A stretch of DNA of 64,000 bases, taken from NCBI GenBank assembly GCA_013213785.1, contig JABSPZ010000009.1, positions 1 to 64,000 of the forward strand. Direction: 5' to 3'. The position numbers and the translations under genes were made by a program. Shown here piece by piece: positions 10,656 to 23,402 of this stretch. The stretch comes from Henriciella sp. GTDB taxonomy: Bacteria; Pseudomonadota; Alphaproteobacteria; Caulobacterales; Hyphomonadaceae. Under the pieces are notes generated by a model, which ran no database searches, was not told the DNA's origin, and saw only the letters and a list, made by a program, of their open reading frames with translations. Numbering within the stretch: position 1 is the first letter of the stretch; each line of letters starts with the position of its first letter.

Positions 10656-11543
10656 TCAGGCGGCAGAGTAGCCTTGCTGCCAGACAGATTTCGGCTGCAT
10701 GGCCTCCATCGGTTCGTCTAGGAACTCGGTGATCTCACCTACAGTCTCTTCTGCTTGGGTTACCAAGAATAAGTGGCCACCGTCTTCGACGACGTGAAGC
10801 CTAGAGTTCGGTAGAGCGAAATTCAGAATATGCGCATTTGCCATCGGGACGATCGCATCGCGATCACCGGCCATAATCAAGGTCGGCATCCGGAGGAAGC
10901 GAATGAACGGCAGCGAAGACCAGCCGAGGAAGGCGGTCAGCTGATACACATATCCCATTGGAGCAGGCGGACGCAGATTTTCGATATGCTCTCCGGCGCC
11001 CTCTTCGGCCGCTTCGCCATATAGCTTTTGGAAATTCTCGCGCATGTAATCGGGATCAGTATATCGGCGCGCATCTGCCATTTTTGAGATCGCGCTGATT
11101 TTGCCGGGAACCATTGTCATGCCAGCGGTCGTCGCACACAGGATGAGCTTGCCGACAGAATGGCGATACTGGAAGGCATATTGCTGCGCCATGGCGCCGC
11201 CCCAAGACACGCCCATCACATCTACGTTGCCCATACCAAACTGATCGCAAAGCTTTCGCGCGACACGCGCCATCATCCATGGGCGATAAGGGAATTTCGC
11301 GGGCGGACTTTCGCCAACGCCCGGCATGTCAAAGGTAATGATCTCGCGATCTCGGATCCATTCTCCGAGACCAAAGGCAAGTTCCATATTCGCGCCGATG
11401 CCATTGAAGAAAAGCAGCGGGCGCTTGCCTGACGGGATTTCCGCGGGCCAATAACCGACGCGCACCGTATGGGCGCCAATGGTTTCCATCGAAATTTCTG
11501 GCAGGCGTGGTGACGCTTTGCCGGCAGTCTTTCTGGTGGCCAT
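10656..11543 (-). CDS. phaZ: Intracellular polyhydroxyalkanoate depolymerase, PhaZ type
   Basis: An alpha/beta hydrolase expected to release hydroxyacyl monomers from intracellular PHA granules. The sequence resembles the Pseudomonas medium-chain-length PhaZ along its length: LLFFNGIGANMEL, FDMPGVGES, the nucleophile elbow GVSWGGAMAQQ, ATTAGMTMVPGK, and the late MAGDRDAIVP and DGGHLFL containing the acid and histidine of the triad. The start has a clear GGAGG 5 bp upstream. It lies directly downstream of phaC on the same strand, with a 46-bp gap. Recognition by family resemblance; substrate chain length is inferred. Confidence 0.85.
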   Translation of the reverse strand: MATRKTAGKASPRLPEISMETIGAHTVRVGYWPAEIPSGKRPLLFFNGIGANMELAFGLGEWIRDREIITFDMPGVGESPPAKFPYRPWMMARVARKLCDQFGMGNVDVMGVSWGGAMAQQYAFQYRHSVGKLILCATTAGMTMVPGKISAISKMADARRYTDPDYMRENFQKLYGEAAEEGAGEHIENLRPPAPMGYVYQLTAFLGWSSLPFIRFLRMPTLIMAGDRDAIVPMANAHILNFALPNSRLHVVEDGGHLFLVTQAEETVGEITEFLDEPMEAMQPKSVWQQGYSAA

Positions 11544-11589
11544 TCGGGCCTCCTTTTCCTGTCAGTGCCGCGCCAAGATCTTATCGCCT

Positions 11590-13275
11590 TTAGTCGAACA
11601 CATATTTCCCCGGCGAGTCATAGAGCGGTGGGAACTGCTCTGATCCGCCTTCTTTTGGCGCTGGCTTCATGTCGCCACCGCGCTCATGCAGCCATTCTGC
11701 CCAACGAGTCCACCAAGAGCCAGCAACTTCCTCAGCTCCCGCAGCCCATTCATCAGCTGTAGCCTCAATACTCGTATTACGAAAGTATTTTGCTTTTGGA
11801 TTAACGGGTGGGTTGAGTAGGGATTGGATATGTCCGGAGTTAGAAAGGATGAATTCCATATTTTTGGACCCCAAAAGCTTGGTCGTCCGGTAGGCCGCTT
11901 TCCATGGCGTGATGTGATCCGTCACACCTGCGACAATGAACGAGTCCACATCGACTTTTGTGAGATCCGCCATATGGCCGGCCACTTCGACAGTACCAGG
12001 ATATGAGAATGGCTTGTTGAGCCCGAAATCCAGATAGTCTGAGTGCAGCTGTGCTGGCAGGTTGGTCGTGTCATCGTTCCAGAACAGCACATTGTATGGC
12101 GGCGGGTCTTCGCCCATCAGGTAATTGTTCACGACATAGTTCCAAACCAGATCGTTCGGACGCATCCAGGCAAACATACGGGCCAGGTCATCACCTTTCA
12201 GAACACCTTTGCGGCGCGAATAGCGGCGTGCGATTTCCAAGCTGCGCTCAGAGACCATTTGGCCGAGTTCACTATCGTTTTGATCGGGATCAAGCACACA
12301 GACCTGGAGAGTCAGCGAGTTGATACGGTCATCTCCCGCGGCAGCAAGCAAGCTCGCAAATGTCGCGGTCGTGATCCCACCAGAGCAGGCGCCAGAAATG
12401 TTGATCTTCTCGGAGCCCGTAATCTGCTTAATCACTTCGGTGCACTGGATCAGGCAGTCGACATAGTCAGACAAGCCCCATTCACTGTGCTCTTTGGTTG
12501 GGTTGCGCCATGAAATGATGAAGGTTTGGAAGCCTTCTTTCAGCAAGAATTGGACGATGCTGGTGATCGGATCCAGGTCGCTGGCGTAGAATTTGTTGAT
12601 TTGCGGCGGAATGTTCAGGAACGGAATTTCCCGGACTTCCTCAGTAGTAGGCGTATATTGAATGAGTTCCATCATCTCATTCTTCCAAACCACGTTACCG
12701 GGTGTGATCGCGACATTCTCACCGACAACGAATGGAGACTTGTCGACGCGGCTCGGCATGCCGCCATTTTGGGTAAGGTCTTCGTAGGCGTTCTGAAGGC
12801 CTTTGATGAGCGAGAGGCCGCCGCTATCGATTGCTCGTTTTTTCGCAGCAGGATTGGTGACGAATGAGTTGGTTGGCGCGATCGCATCTGTGATCATGTT
12901 CATCACAAACTCTGCGCGCGCATGCTCCATTTCACCGAGCTTCAGATCGCCGACCCAGTCTTCGAGGTGTTCTTGCATAGCAAGATAGGTCTGCATGCCG
13001 CGCTTATAGAAGGGATTGTTTGCCCAGGCTGGATCTTTGAAACGCTTATCCTTGCGGTCTGGCGCGCGCTCTGACTTGCCCATTGCAATGTCATAGCCTT
13101 CCTTCGCCATTTTGCCGGCAAACTTCGCATTCGCCACTGGAGAGATGCTTGTTCGACGCAGCATCATTGCGACGGAGCCCAATAGCTCTTGTCGGTTTAA
13201 GCCCCCCAGCAGTGGATTGAGCGCATTGGTGGAGTCTGCTGCTGCTGCACCAATATAGTCTGCGGTCTTGCTCAT
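11590..13275 (-). CDS. phaC: Poly(3-hydroxyalkanoate) synthase
   Basis: The granule-bound polymerase that joins hydroxyacyl-CoA monomers into storage polyester. I chose the ATG at 13275 (MSKTADYIG) because GGAGG sits just upstream, giving 561 aa, the usual size of class I/II synthases. The lipase-like box is GACSGG with the catalytic Cys at about residue 297; later VTDHITPW and SGHIQS supply the expected Asp and His. Together with phaZ downstream and a phaD-like regulator divergent upstream, the context is that of the Pseudomonas mcl-PHA cluster rather than a phaCAB locus. I cannot assign class I or II with certainty. Confidence 0.92.
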   Translation of the reverse strand: MSKTADYIGAAAADSTNALNPLLGGLNRQELLGSVAMMLRRTSISPVANAKFAGKMAKEGYDIAMGKSERAPDRKDKRFKDPAWANNPFYKRGMQTYLAMQEHLEDWVGDLKLGEMEHARAEFVMNMITDAIAPTNSFVTNPAAKKRAIDSGGLSLIKGLQNAYEDLTQNGGMPSRVDKSPFVVGENVAITPGNVVWKNEMMELIQYTPTTEEVREIPFLNIPPQINKFYASDLDPITSIVQFLLKEGFQTFIISWRNPTKEHSEWGLSDYVDCLIQCTEVIKQITGSEKINISGACSGGITTATFASLLAAAGDDRINSLTLQVCVLDPDQNDSELGQMVSERSLEIARRYSRRKGVLKGDDLARMFAWMRPNDLVWNYVVNNYLMGEDPPPYNVLFWNDDTTNLPAQLHSDYLDFGLNKPFSYPGTVEVAGHMADLTKVDVDSFIVAGVTDHITPWKAAYRTTKLLGSKNMEFILSNSGHIQSLLNPPVNPKAKYFRNTSIEATADEWAAGAEEVAGSWWTRWAEWLHERGGDMKPAPKEGGSEQFPPLYDSPGKYVFD

Positions 13276-13388
13276 AAATGCCTCCGATTTCCTCCCAGAA
13301 CGAGGGACCCCCTCGCTCGGCACAAGGCTTGCTCTTATGGTTAAGAGTCTAAATTAGAATAACCTTGGCCGATCAAATTCGTTTCATA

Positions 13389-13406
13389 TTGACCTTTTAC
13401 TGTCAA
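13389..13406. promoter_or_regulatory. Candidate operator between phaC and phaD-like gene
   Basis: An inverted repeat TTGAC - 8 nt - GTCAA lies in the 178-bp divergent interval. Its right arm read on the minus strand gives TTGACA, a perfect -35 for phaC, although no good -10 follows. It could be an operator for the divergent TetR protein. Weak, position-based inference. Confidence 0.3.
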
Positions 13407-13453
13407 ATGTACTGCGGAAACAGCCAATTCAGCCCAGACGCGAACTGGAAAAG

Positions 13454-14089
13454 ATGAAGACACGCGATCGTATTCTTGATGTGAGCTTGGACCTCTTCAA
13501 TTCAGAAGGGGAAGCCAAGCAGACGGCTGTCGATATCGCCAATGCGCTGGATATGTCGCCGGGCAATCTTTACTATCACTTCAAAGGCAAAGAACCGATC
13601 ATTGAAGCCCTATTCGATCGCTTCGAGGAAGAGATGCAAATCATCCTTGGCGGGTCGCACGGCGCAGTGACGTCGATCGAAGACAATTGGGTCTTCGTCT
13701 ACATCGTCTTGGAAGAGATTTACGACTTCCGTTTCTTCTACCGCAATGTCGGCGACATGATGGAACGCTATCCGGCCCTTGCGAGCCGGTTCCGAAAAGT
13801 CTTGGCCATGAAGCGCCAAGCGATTGAGAATGTCATCAGCCAGCTCGAAAAACGCGATCTGATCGAATTGGATCGTCGTTTGCGGGCGCCGCTTGTTCAG
13901 CAAATGCTGTCCACGCTCACCTTCTGGCTCAGCCATGACCTGATTGAAGGCAGCGACCGCGATGGACCCACGCTGATCCATGATACCGTTCTGCAATTCA
14001 TGCTCTTAGCGGTCCCGTATATGGGAGATGCGGGGGATGAAGCTTTAGGCGGTATGCTTGAACGCCATCGAGCGCTGAGCGACGCCTAA
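13454..14089 (+). CDS. phaD: TetR-family regulator, PhaD-like
   Basis: A 211-aa transcription factor with an N-terminal TetR helix-turn-helix. The opening MKTRDRILD, the LFN..GE segment and SPGNLYYHFKGKEPII closely follow the pattern of Pseudomonas PhaD, which controls PHA genes. The C-terminal ligand/dimer region is less recognisable. It is divergent from phaC-phaZ with 178 bp between the start codons, the typical arrangement for a regulator of the neighbouring operon. The gene symbol rests on remembered family resemblance plus context. Confidence 0.75.
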   Translation: MKTRDRILDVSLDLFNSEGEAKQTAVDIANALDMSPGNLYYHFKGKEPIIEALFDRFEEEMQIILGGSHGAVTSIEDNWVFVYIVLEEIYDFRFFYRNVGDMMERYPALASRFRKVLAMKRQAIENVISQLEKRDLIELDRRLRAPLVQQMLSTLTFWLSHDLIEGSDRDGPTLIHDTVLQFMLLAVPYMGDAGDEALGGMLERHRALSDA

Positions 14090-14111
14090 GACCGATCCCG
14101 TATCGGCGGTC
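14090..14111. terminator. Hairpin between convergent genes
   Basis: GACCGAT - 5 nt - ATCGG(C)GGTC forms a stem with one bulged base, immediately after the phaD-like stop codon and at the end of the opposing EamA gene. There is no T-run, so any terminator role is tentative. Confidence 0.3.
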
Positions 14112-15026
14112 CTATTCTGGAAGGTCGCTGACCGGTTGTCCGGTTTCCTCGCGCGTCGCGAACCGATCCTCAAAAGCTACGATTAAACAAGCAGCGATAA
14201 TGACCAGCGCGCCGACCCAGGTTTGCCATCCGGGGTATTCCTGAAAGAACACGGATCCAAACAAGCCGCTCCAGATGAGGGCAGAATACTCTAAAGGGGC
14301 AAGCCGCTGCGCCGGCGCGCGGGCATAAGCCAGCGTCATCAGATACCAGGTCACAAAGCCGAGAACGCCGAACATCAAGAAGAGCGGAATATCATTCCAA
14401 TCGGGTGATCCGAAGAGGCCAAATGTGATCGGCAACAGCGCGATGGCAGGCACGACATTGGTAAACATTGCAATCGTGGTTGCGTCTTCATGTGTGGCCC
14501 GTATGCGCAGCAGAACGAGGCCAAAGGCGTAGAGAAAAGCCGCGAGGAAACAGCTGACCGTCCCAAGCACCCAAAGCTCACTCGCCTCGCCGCCTTGCGG
14601 ACGTCCCATAACAGCAAGGACGGCGCCCACAAATCCAATCAGCGTTGCGATCAAGGCCAAGCGTGTCACGCGCTCTCCCAGCAAGACCCGCGCAACAAAA
14701 GGCACCATCAGCGCTGCTGTGAACCCGATAATTGTAGCGACGGCCAAGGGGAGATGGATCAAGGCAAAGAAGAATGTGAAGGCACAGGCCAATTGAATGA
14801 GGCCGCGCATCGTGTGGAAGCGGATTGACGACCAGCTCGGAACCGAGCGTTTCTGAGCCCTGAATACCGCCAAAGCGATCAGTCCGCCAAATAAGAAACG
14901 CCAAGCGAGAAGGTGGTGCAGTCCTGCGTTCGGAGCAATCGCTTTGACCAAAGCATCAATGCCGGACCCCATCGCAATCGCGAAGACGGCGATCAAGATT
15001 GGAGCGGTTGATGACTTAGAAGACAT
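14112..15026 (-). CDS. EamA/DMT-family transporter
   Basis: A roughly 304-aa inner-membrane protein with about ten hydrophobic segments arranged as two EamA repeats, as in drug/metabolite exporters. I chose the ATG at 15026 (MSSKSSTAPILIAV) because translation then begins just before the first membrane helix; the frame continues upstream for 48 basic, non-membrane residues that would overlap the neighbouring gene. The substrate cannot be read from the sequence. It converges on the phaD-like gene; no functional link is evident. Confidence 0.85.
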   Translation of the reverse strand: MSSKSSTAPILIAVFAIAMGSGIDALVKAIAPNAGLHHLLAWRFLFGGLIALAVFRAQKRSVPSWSSIRFHTMRGLIQLACAFTFFFALIHLPLAVATIIGFTAALMVPFVARVLLGERVTRLALIATLIGFVGAVLAVMGRPQGGEASELWVLGTVSCFLAAFLYAFGLVLLRIRATHEDATTIAMFTNVVPAIALLPITFGLFGSPDWNDIPLFLMFGVLGFVTWYLMTLAYARAPAQRLAPLEYSALIWSGLFGSVFFQEYPGWQTWVGALVIIAACLIVAFEDRFATREETGQPVSDLPE

Positions 15027-15082
15027 CGCGGCGCTGTAGAGCGTCTCGGCGAGAATGGCCAGTGTGATTTGCGATTTAAAGT

Positions 15083-15499
15083 TTAGTCGGCGATGTCGCT
15101 TCGCGTCGTGTTGACAGCGGGCTTCGGCGCGTCGGCGGCACCGCGCTTCATTTCGAACGGGCCGCTCCATTCATTGGGCCAGCCGAAATACCATTTTCCA
15201 ACGACTCTGCGACCATCTTCAGACAGTTCGCACTCGAAGTAGACGGGTTCGTGCTCGAACGCCTTATACGTCTTCAAGAAGACCACTTCATCATCGGCGA
15301 CGTGACCGCGAATGCTGGCGTCGAGTTCTTCTTGTTCGATCAGTGCAAATGCATTCGGTTCTAAGGTTGAGCCGGTGAGCTTACCATTCTTAACGGTCAT
15401 CCAAACCGAAAAGGGCACACCCTCCCTGTCCTCATCTTTGAGCCAGTAACGTCCCGTCCATACAGAATCGTTGTTCAAATGATCGATCTCTACCCCCAT
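15083..15499 (-). CDS. Small conserved-looking protein of unknown function
   Basis: I do not recognise this protein. From the ATG at 15499 it is about 138 aa, acidic and rich in aromatic residues (VWTGRYWLKDED, GKWYFGWPNEWSGPFEMKRG), with no signal peptide or membrane segment, which suggests a small soluble beta-rich fold. The frame stays open to 15676, but that 59-residue extension looks unlike the rest and would almost abut the divergent P450 gene. It could be expressed with the downstream transporter (56-bp gap). Coding character is reasonable but function is unknown. Confidence 0.6.
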   Translation of the reverse strand: MGVEIDHLNNDSVWTGRYWLKDEDREGVPFSVWMTVKNGKLTGSTLEPNAFALIEQEELDASIRGHVADDEVVFLKTYKAFEHEPVYFECELSEDGRRVVGKWYFGWPNEWSGPFEMKRGAADAPKPAVNTTRSDIAD

Positions 15500-15781
15500 G
15501 TCCCCATATGCCAGAATGTTGAAGCTTTGGACAAGTCTAAATGACTTGGTTTCTTGCAAACTAGCTGCCAAAACTCTCGCGCTTCTCAGAATTAGAGGCG
15601 TACTTGTTGCAGCTCCAAAGGTATGGCGGATTTTTATATTTCCGCGATTTAATATCTCTAGCGTGACGTCGATCACTCAAAAATGGCGGTGGGGGTCCTA
15701 AGGGAATGGATCGACAAACCGATTTTGATTCCTATTCTGGTTGAAACAATGAATGCCGCCAGCGTGGTTGAGGAGCTAGAA

Positions 15782-19698
<3,917 letters not shown>

Positions 19699-19794
19699 CT
19701 ACGGGCTTTTTGCTGGTCTCTGTGAATGACCCTAGTCTTGCCCCTACGAAATACCTCTAAAAAAGGCTGATATTGAGGGGTGTAGGAGGTCAAA

Positions 19795-20736
19795 ATGAAA
19801 TGGATTATTCGGGGCGTCGGGCTTGTCTTTTTTGCGCTGATTTCGGTCTATTTGTTCGCTGATTTACAGCTCAAATCGCTCAATGATGATGCGCGTGCCA
19901 AAGCACCAGGGAACTTTATTGAACTGTCCGATGGACAAATCCATTACCGCCTTGAAGGTCCAGAAGACGGCCCACTCATTGTCCTCGTCCATGGCTTCTC
20001 CACACCAAATTTTATCTATGAACAAAACGTCGAAGCCTTGAAAGCTGCGGGCTTTCGTACCCTTCGCTTTGATCATTTCGGCCGGGGTTGGTCTGATCGC
20101 CCATCGACGCGGTACGATGTCGAGTTATACGACCGCGCTCTACGCGAACTACTGGCAGGCCTGGACGTCGATGAGCCATTTGGGCTGGCCGGCCTATCTA
20201 TGGGCGGCCCGATCGTCTCTGAGTTTGCAGCGCGCTATCCTGAGCGGGTTAATCGTCTCGTCCTGCTCGTTCCTGCGGGGTTGGACACTCCCGGCGCTGG
20301 CGGCGTAACCGGGGCGCTGCTACAAACGCCTTTGATCGGTGATTGGATTTGGCGCATGATCGGTAAGAGCGTCCTTCTCGGCGACCGGCAGTATGATGAA
20401 AGCCAGCGCGCCCCAGCGAACCGGCTGCGCGGTGACGTGACCGAACAATTTGAATATCGAGGCTATCTACAAGCGCTGCTCTCGACGTTTCGTCATATGC
20501 CCATGGCGGGACGGGAGGATACGTTTAAGCGGCTCGCAGCAACGGGCGTTCCGACCCTTGCGATCTATGGTGATGCGGATGAGACGGTCCTGGTTTCCAG
20601 TGCTGCGAAACTCGAGGCGCTGATGCCGGATGCGGACGTGCGGATTGTCGACGGCGGCGAGCATGGCCTGAATTACCAGATGCACGAGCTGGTCAATCCG
20701 TGGCTGGTCGATTGGTTTTCAGGCGACGCTCAATAA
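19795..20736 (+). CDS. Membrane-anchored alpha/beta hydrolase
   Basis: A 313-aa alpha/beta-fold hydrolase with an N-terminal signal-anchor (IIRGVGLVFFALISVYLFA). The oxyanion region is LVHGFSTPNF, the nucleophile elbow is GLSMGGP, and the likely acid and histidine are in YGDADETV and DGGEHGLN. A strong GGAGG lies 5 bp before the ATG. The substrate is unknown; the topology suggests the catalytic domain faces the periplasm. It sits alone on the plus strand between gyrB and dacB and overlaps the dacB stop by 7 bp. Confidence 0.85.
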   Translation: MKWIIRGVGLVFFALISVYLFADLQLKSLNDDARAKAPGNFIELSDGQIHYRLEGPEDGPLIVLVHGFSTPNFIYEQNVEALKAAGFRTLRFDHFGRGWSDRPSTRYDVELYDRALRELLAGLDVDEPFGLAGLSMGGPIVSEFAARYPERVNRLVLLVPAGLDTPGAGGVTGALLQTPLIGDWIWRMIGKSVLLGDRQYDESQRAPANRLRGDVTEQFEYRGYLQALLSTFRHMPMAGREDTFKRLAATGVPTLAIYGDADETVLVSSAAKLEALMPDADVRIVDGGEHGLNYQMHELVNPWLVDWFSGDAQ

Positions 20737-22217
20737 CGCGCAGCGATTTCGACCAAAGCAGCATCCATTTCTGCGATTGCGGACCGGGTGCCGGTCGGTC
20801 GATCATTGGCGATGATGGAGAAGATCAGTTTGCGCCCACTCTCTGCGATCATCACGCCCGATAATGCGTTGGCGCCATTCAGGGTTCCCGTCTTCGCAAA
20901 GATCTTCCCTTCGAGCGCGGTGCCCGTGAAGCGGCGCTTAAGCGACCCATCCACGCCGCCAATTGGTTGATCCGCAAGCCAGGCGTCAAACCAAGGCTGC
21001 TCTGCGGCAAAGGCGATCAGCTGCACCATGCTGCGCGGACTGATCCGGTTATAGATCGACATGCCAGACCCGCCATGGACCGCGTAACCCTGCTCAGAAA
21101 GACCGGCTTCGGTGAGAAACGCCTTCAGTTCGGCGACGCCATAATCTCGCGATCCAGTCCCGTTCAGAAGGCCAAGACGGCGCAGTGCGATATCGGCGTG
21201 AAGGTTCTCACTATCCTTCGAAATCCGTTTAAGGCTGTCTCGGAGTGGTCCGGCGGGCAGGCTCGCCGCTGCACTGGATGTTTCAGAATGCGATGCAAGC
21301 GCGGCCACCCCGTCCGTCTCGTCCGGATCCGGCGCCTCATCTGCGAGCGATAATGGTCGATGCCGTGTCTCAACGGTTCCAACCGAAATACCGCGCGCTT
21401 CGAGCAGGTTTTTGAACCGCCACGCGGTATAGTCAGCAGGATTGTCGATCGCCAACCGATACGAGCGTTGCGCCGAGCCAACTGGGATCTCGCCATAGAA
21501 ACGAACGGTTTGCTCACCGGGTAGGCGCTCAATCCGCATTGCCCAATCACCTTCTTCGGGCGCCGTGCGCAGCTGATTATCGAGCTCATAATAGTCATCG
21601 CCCGCTTGCCATGAGACCATTGCCAGATCGCCTGCTGCGTCACCTGGGGAGACGTCAATCCAAACCAAATTGTCATTGACGCTGAGTGCTGAAATCGCCG
21701 TGCCGTAGTAGAATGTAAGATCCTCTTGGCTCCAGCCTGGACCCCAGCGCTCAAATGGAAACAGCGTATCGTCTCCAACGACACTGCTGACCTCATTTAG
21801 CCCCCAAGATGCGACCTGATCAGCCAGTGTGGCCAGGCAGGTCGTTTCGCAATCCGGTGCGTCCTGCAGCGTTGCGTCGCCGCCGCCTTTCAGGACGAGC
21901 CGAGGCGGCGCTTCATCCGGGAGGTGCTCGACAAAGACTTGCGTTCCTGGATTTTTGGCCGACGCTTTAAGCGCTTCGAGGTGGTGATAAGCCGCCATGG
22001 TCGTGAAGACTTTTGTGTTCGACGCAGGCGTGAAGCGATCCGCTGCTTTGACCGCGATCAGCTCTTCTCCATTCATGTCAGCAACGACGAGGCCCCAGCG
22101 AATACCGGTATGATCAGGGTTAAACAGAGTGGCTTCGACGTCGCGTTGATTCGTGTTTGCGCATCCTGTGATCAACAGAACAGCGAGTCCGATTAAGCTG
22201 AAACACTGTCTCTTCAT
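20730..22217 (-). CDS. dacB: D-alanyl-D-alanine carboxypeptidase/endopeptidase, PBP4 family, lipoprotein
   Basis: A class C low-molecular-weight penicillin-binding protein that trims or cleaves peptidoglycan peptides in the periplasm. All three active-site motifs are visible: SNTK (SxxK), SEN (SxN, in SENLHAD) and KTG (FAKTGTLNG). I chose the ATG at 22217 because it opens a lipoprotein signal ending LLITGC, so this PBP4 appears lipid-anchored. The frame extends 19 residues upstream. It lies 75 bp downstream of recF on the same strand, so read-through from the dnaA-dnaN-recF series is possible. Confidence 0.9.
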   Translation of the reverse strand: MKRQCFSLIGLAVLLITGCANTNQRDVEATLFNPDHTGIRWGLVVADMNGEELIAVKAADRFTPASNTKVFTTMAAYHHLEALKASAKNPGTQVFVEHLPDEAPPRLVLKGGGDATLQDAPDCETTCLATLADQVASWGLNEVSSVVGDDTLFPFERWGPGWSQEDLTFYYGTAISALSVNDNLVWIDVSPGDAAGDLAMVSWQAGDDYYELDNQLRTAPEEGDWAMRIERLPGEQTVRFYGEIPVGSAQRSYRLAIDNPADYTAWRFKNLLEARGISVGTVETRHRPLSLADEAPDPDETDGVAALASHSETSSAAASLPAGPLRDSLKRISKDSENLHADIALRRLGLLNGTGSRDYGVAELKAFLTEAGLSEQGYAVHGGSGMSIYNRISPRSMVQLIAFAAEQPWFDAWLADQPIGGVDGSLKRRFTGTALEGKIFAKTGTLNGANALSGVMIAESGRKLIFSIIANDRPTGTRSAIAEMDAALVEIAARY

Positions 22218-22292
22218 ATCCCGCCTCATCGTGAGTCTTGTCCTCAACTTATGAGGCGCCGGCGGTTCTGTCATCTCGGATAAGCGCGCGGG

Positions 22293-23402
22293 TCAGACCG
22301 GGTCGCCATCTGCCTCAACCTCAACCCGTTGTGCGCGATCTTCAAACGCTTCAAACAGGAATTCTTCTGTCCCGGTTAGCCAAGCTTGTCCGCCGAGCTC
22401 GATCAGTTCGTCGAACAGAGCGGCGCGGCGATCACGGTCCAGATGTGCAGCAGCCTCATCGAGCAGGATAAGCGGACTTGGCCCGGCGCCATCTTCTGAC
22501 AAAGCACGCGCGCTCGCCAGGATCAGGCCGATGAGGAGCGCTTTTTGTTGCCCTGTAGAGGCTTCCCCGGCCGGGGCGCCGGTTGGTCGATGGATCACGG
22601 TTAGGTCGGTGCGGTGCGGGCCAGACAGGGTCCGTCCTGCGGCCTGATCGCGATAGCGTCCTTTAGCGAGGACTTCCGCGATCTGATCTTGAATATCAAA
22701 CAGGCTCGCGCCTTCACCAGCGAGGCGCTCGGCTTCGCCTTCAAGCGCCAAATCCCCTTTTGGGAAATAGCCCTCGGGCCGCGCATTGATCCCGTCTTGC
22801 AATGCGGTCAGGACGCGCGCGCGGTGACTGGCGATGAGGGCGCCAGCTTCCGCCATCCGGCCTTCAATTGCGTCAGCCCAGGCTGGGTCGACGCGGCCCC
22901 GTTCAAGCAGGGCATTACGTTCTCGCATGGCCTTTTCATAGCGGCTCGAAACGCTGCCATGACCTGGAATGTGCGCCATAACCTGGCGATCGAAGAACCG
23001 CCGACGCTCGCTCGCACCGCCGCGAAAGACGCTATCCATGGCCGGGGTCAGCCAGACGATGCGGATCAAATCTGCAAGATCTGACGCCGTCGCGGGGGCG
23101 CCGTCGAGCCGAATAGTGCGTTTGTTTCCGGTCGTCCCGCGGTCAAGCCCAACGCCAATTTTCCGCTCATCATCGAGCGTTGCCGAGATGGTCCATCCTG
23201 TCTCGCCGCCGCGCCGAGTCATATCGGGGAGTGCAGCTGCTCTTAGTCCGCGGCCGGGACCAAGCTGGCTAATGGCTTCCAGTACATTGGTTTTGCCCGC
23301 GCCGTTTGAGCCCCACAGGCAAACAGGCCGCGCATCGAGCTTGAGATCTAGGCTCGCATGGCTGCGAAAGTCAGTGAGACGAAGGCGGGTAAGAGCGGTC
23401 AC
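22293..23402 (-). CDS. recF: DNA replication and repair protein RecF
   Basis: An SMC-like ATPase that loads RecA at gaps through RecFOR. The 369-aa length is normal. The Walker A sequence GSNGAGKTN is at about residues 31-38, the signature region is STGQQKALLIG, and Walker B is LILLDEAAAHLD. The start is a GTG that shares one base with the dnaN stop (TAGTG), so translation is very likely coupled to dnaN. Confidence 0.96.
   Translation of the reverse strand: MTALTRLRLTDFRSHASLDLKLDARPVCLWGSNGAGKTNVLEAISQLGPGRGLRAAALPDMTRRGGETGWTISATLDDERKIGVGLDRGTTGNKRTIRLDGAPATASDLADLIRIVWLTPAMDSVFRGGASERRRFFDRQVMAHIPGHGSVSSRYEKAMRERNALLERGRVDPAWADAIEGRMAEAGALIASHRARVLTALQDGINARPEGYFPKGDLALEGEAERLAGEGASLFDIQDQIAEVLAKGRYRDQAAGRTLSGPHRTDLTVIHRPTGAPAGEASTGQQKALLIGLILASARALSEDGAGPSPLILLDEAAAHLDRDRRAALFDELIELGGQAWLTGTEEFLFEAFEDRAQRVEVEADGDPV

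Noticed and set aside
13450-13460. phaR-type PHA repressor as identity of the regulator
   Set aside because: The N-terminus is a TetR helix-turn-helix with PhaD-like sequence, not the PhaR granule-binding fold.
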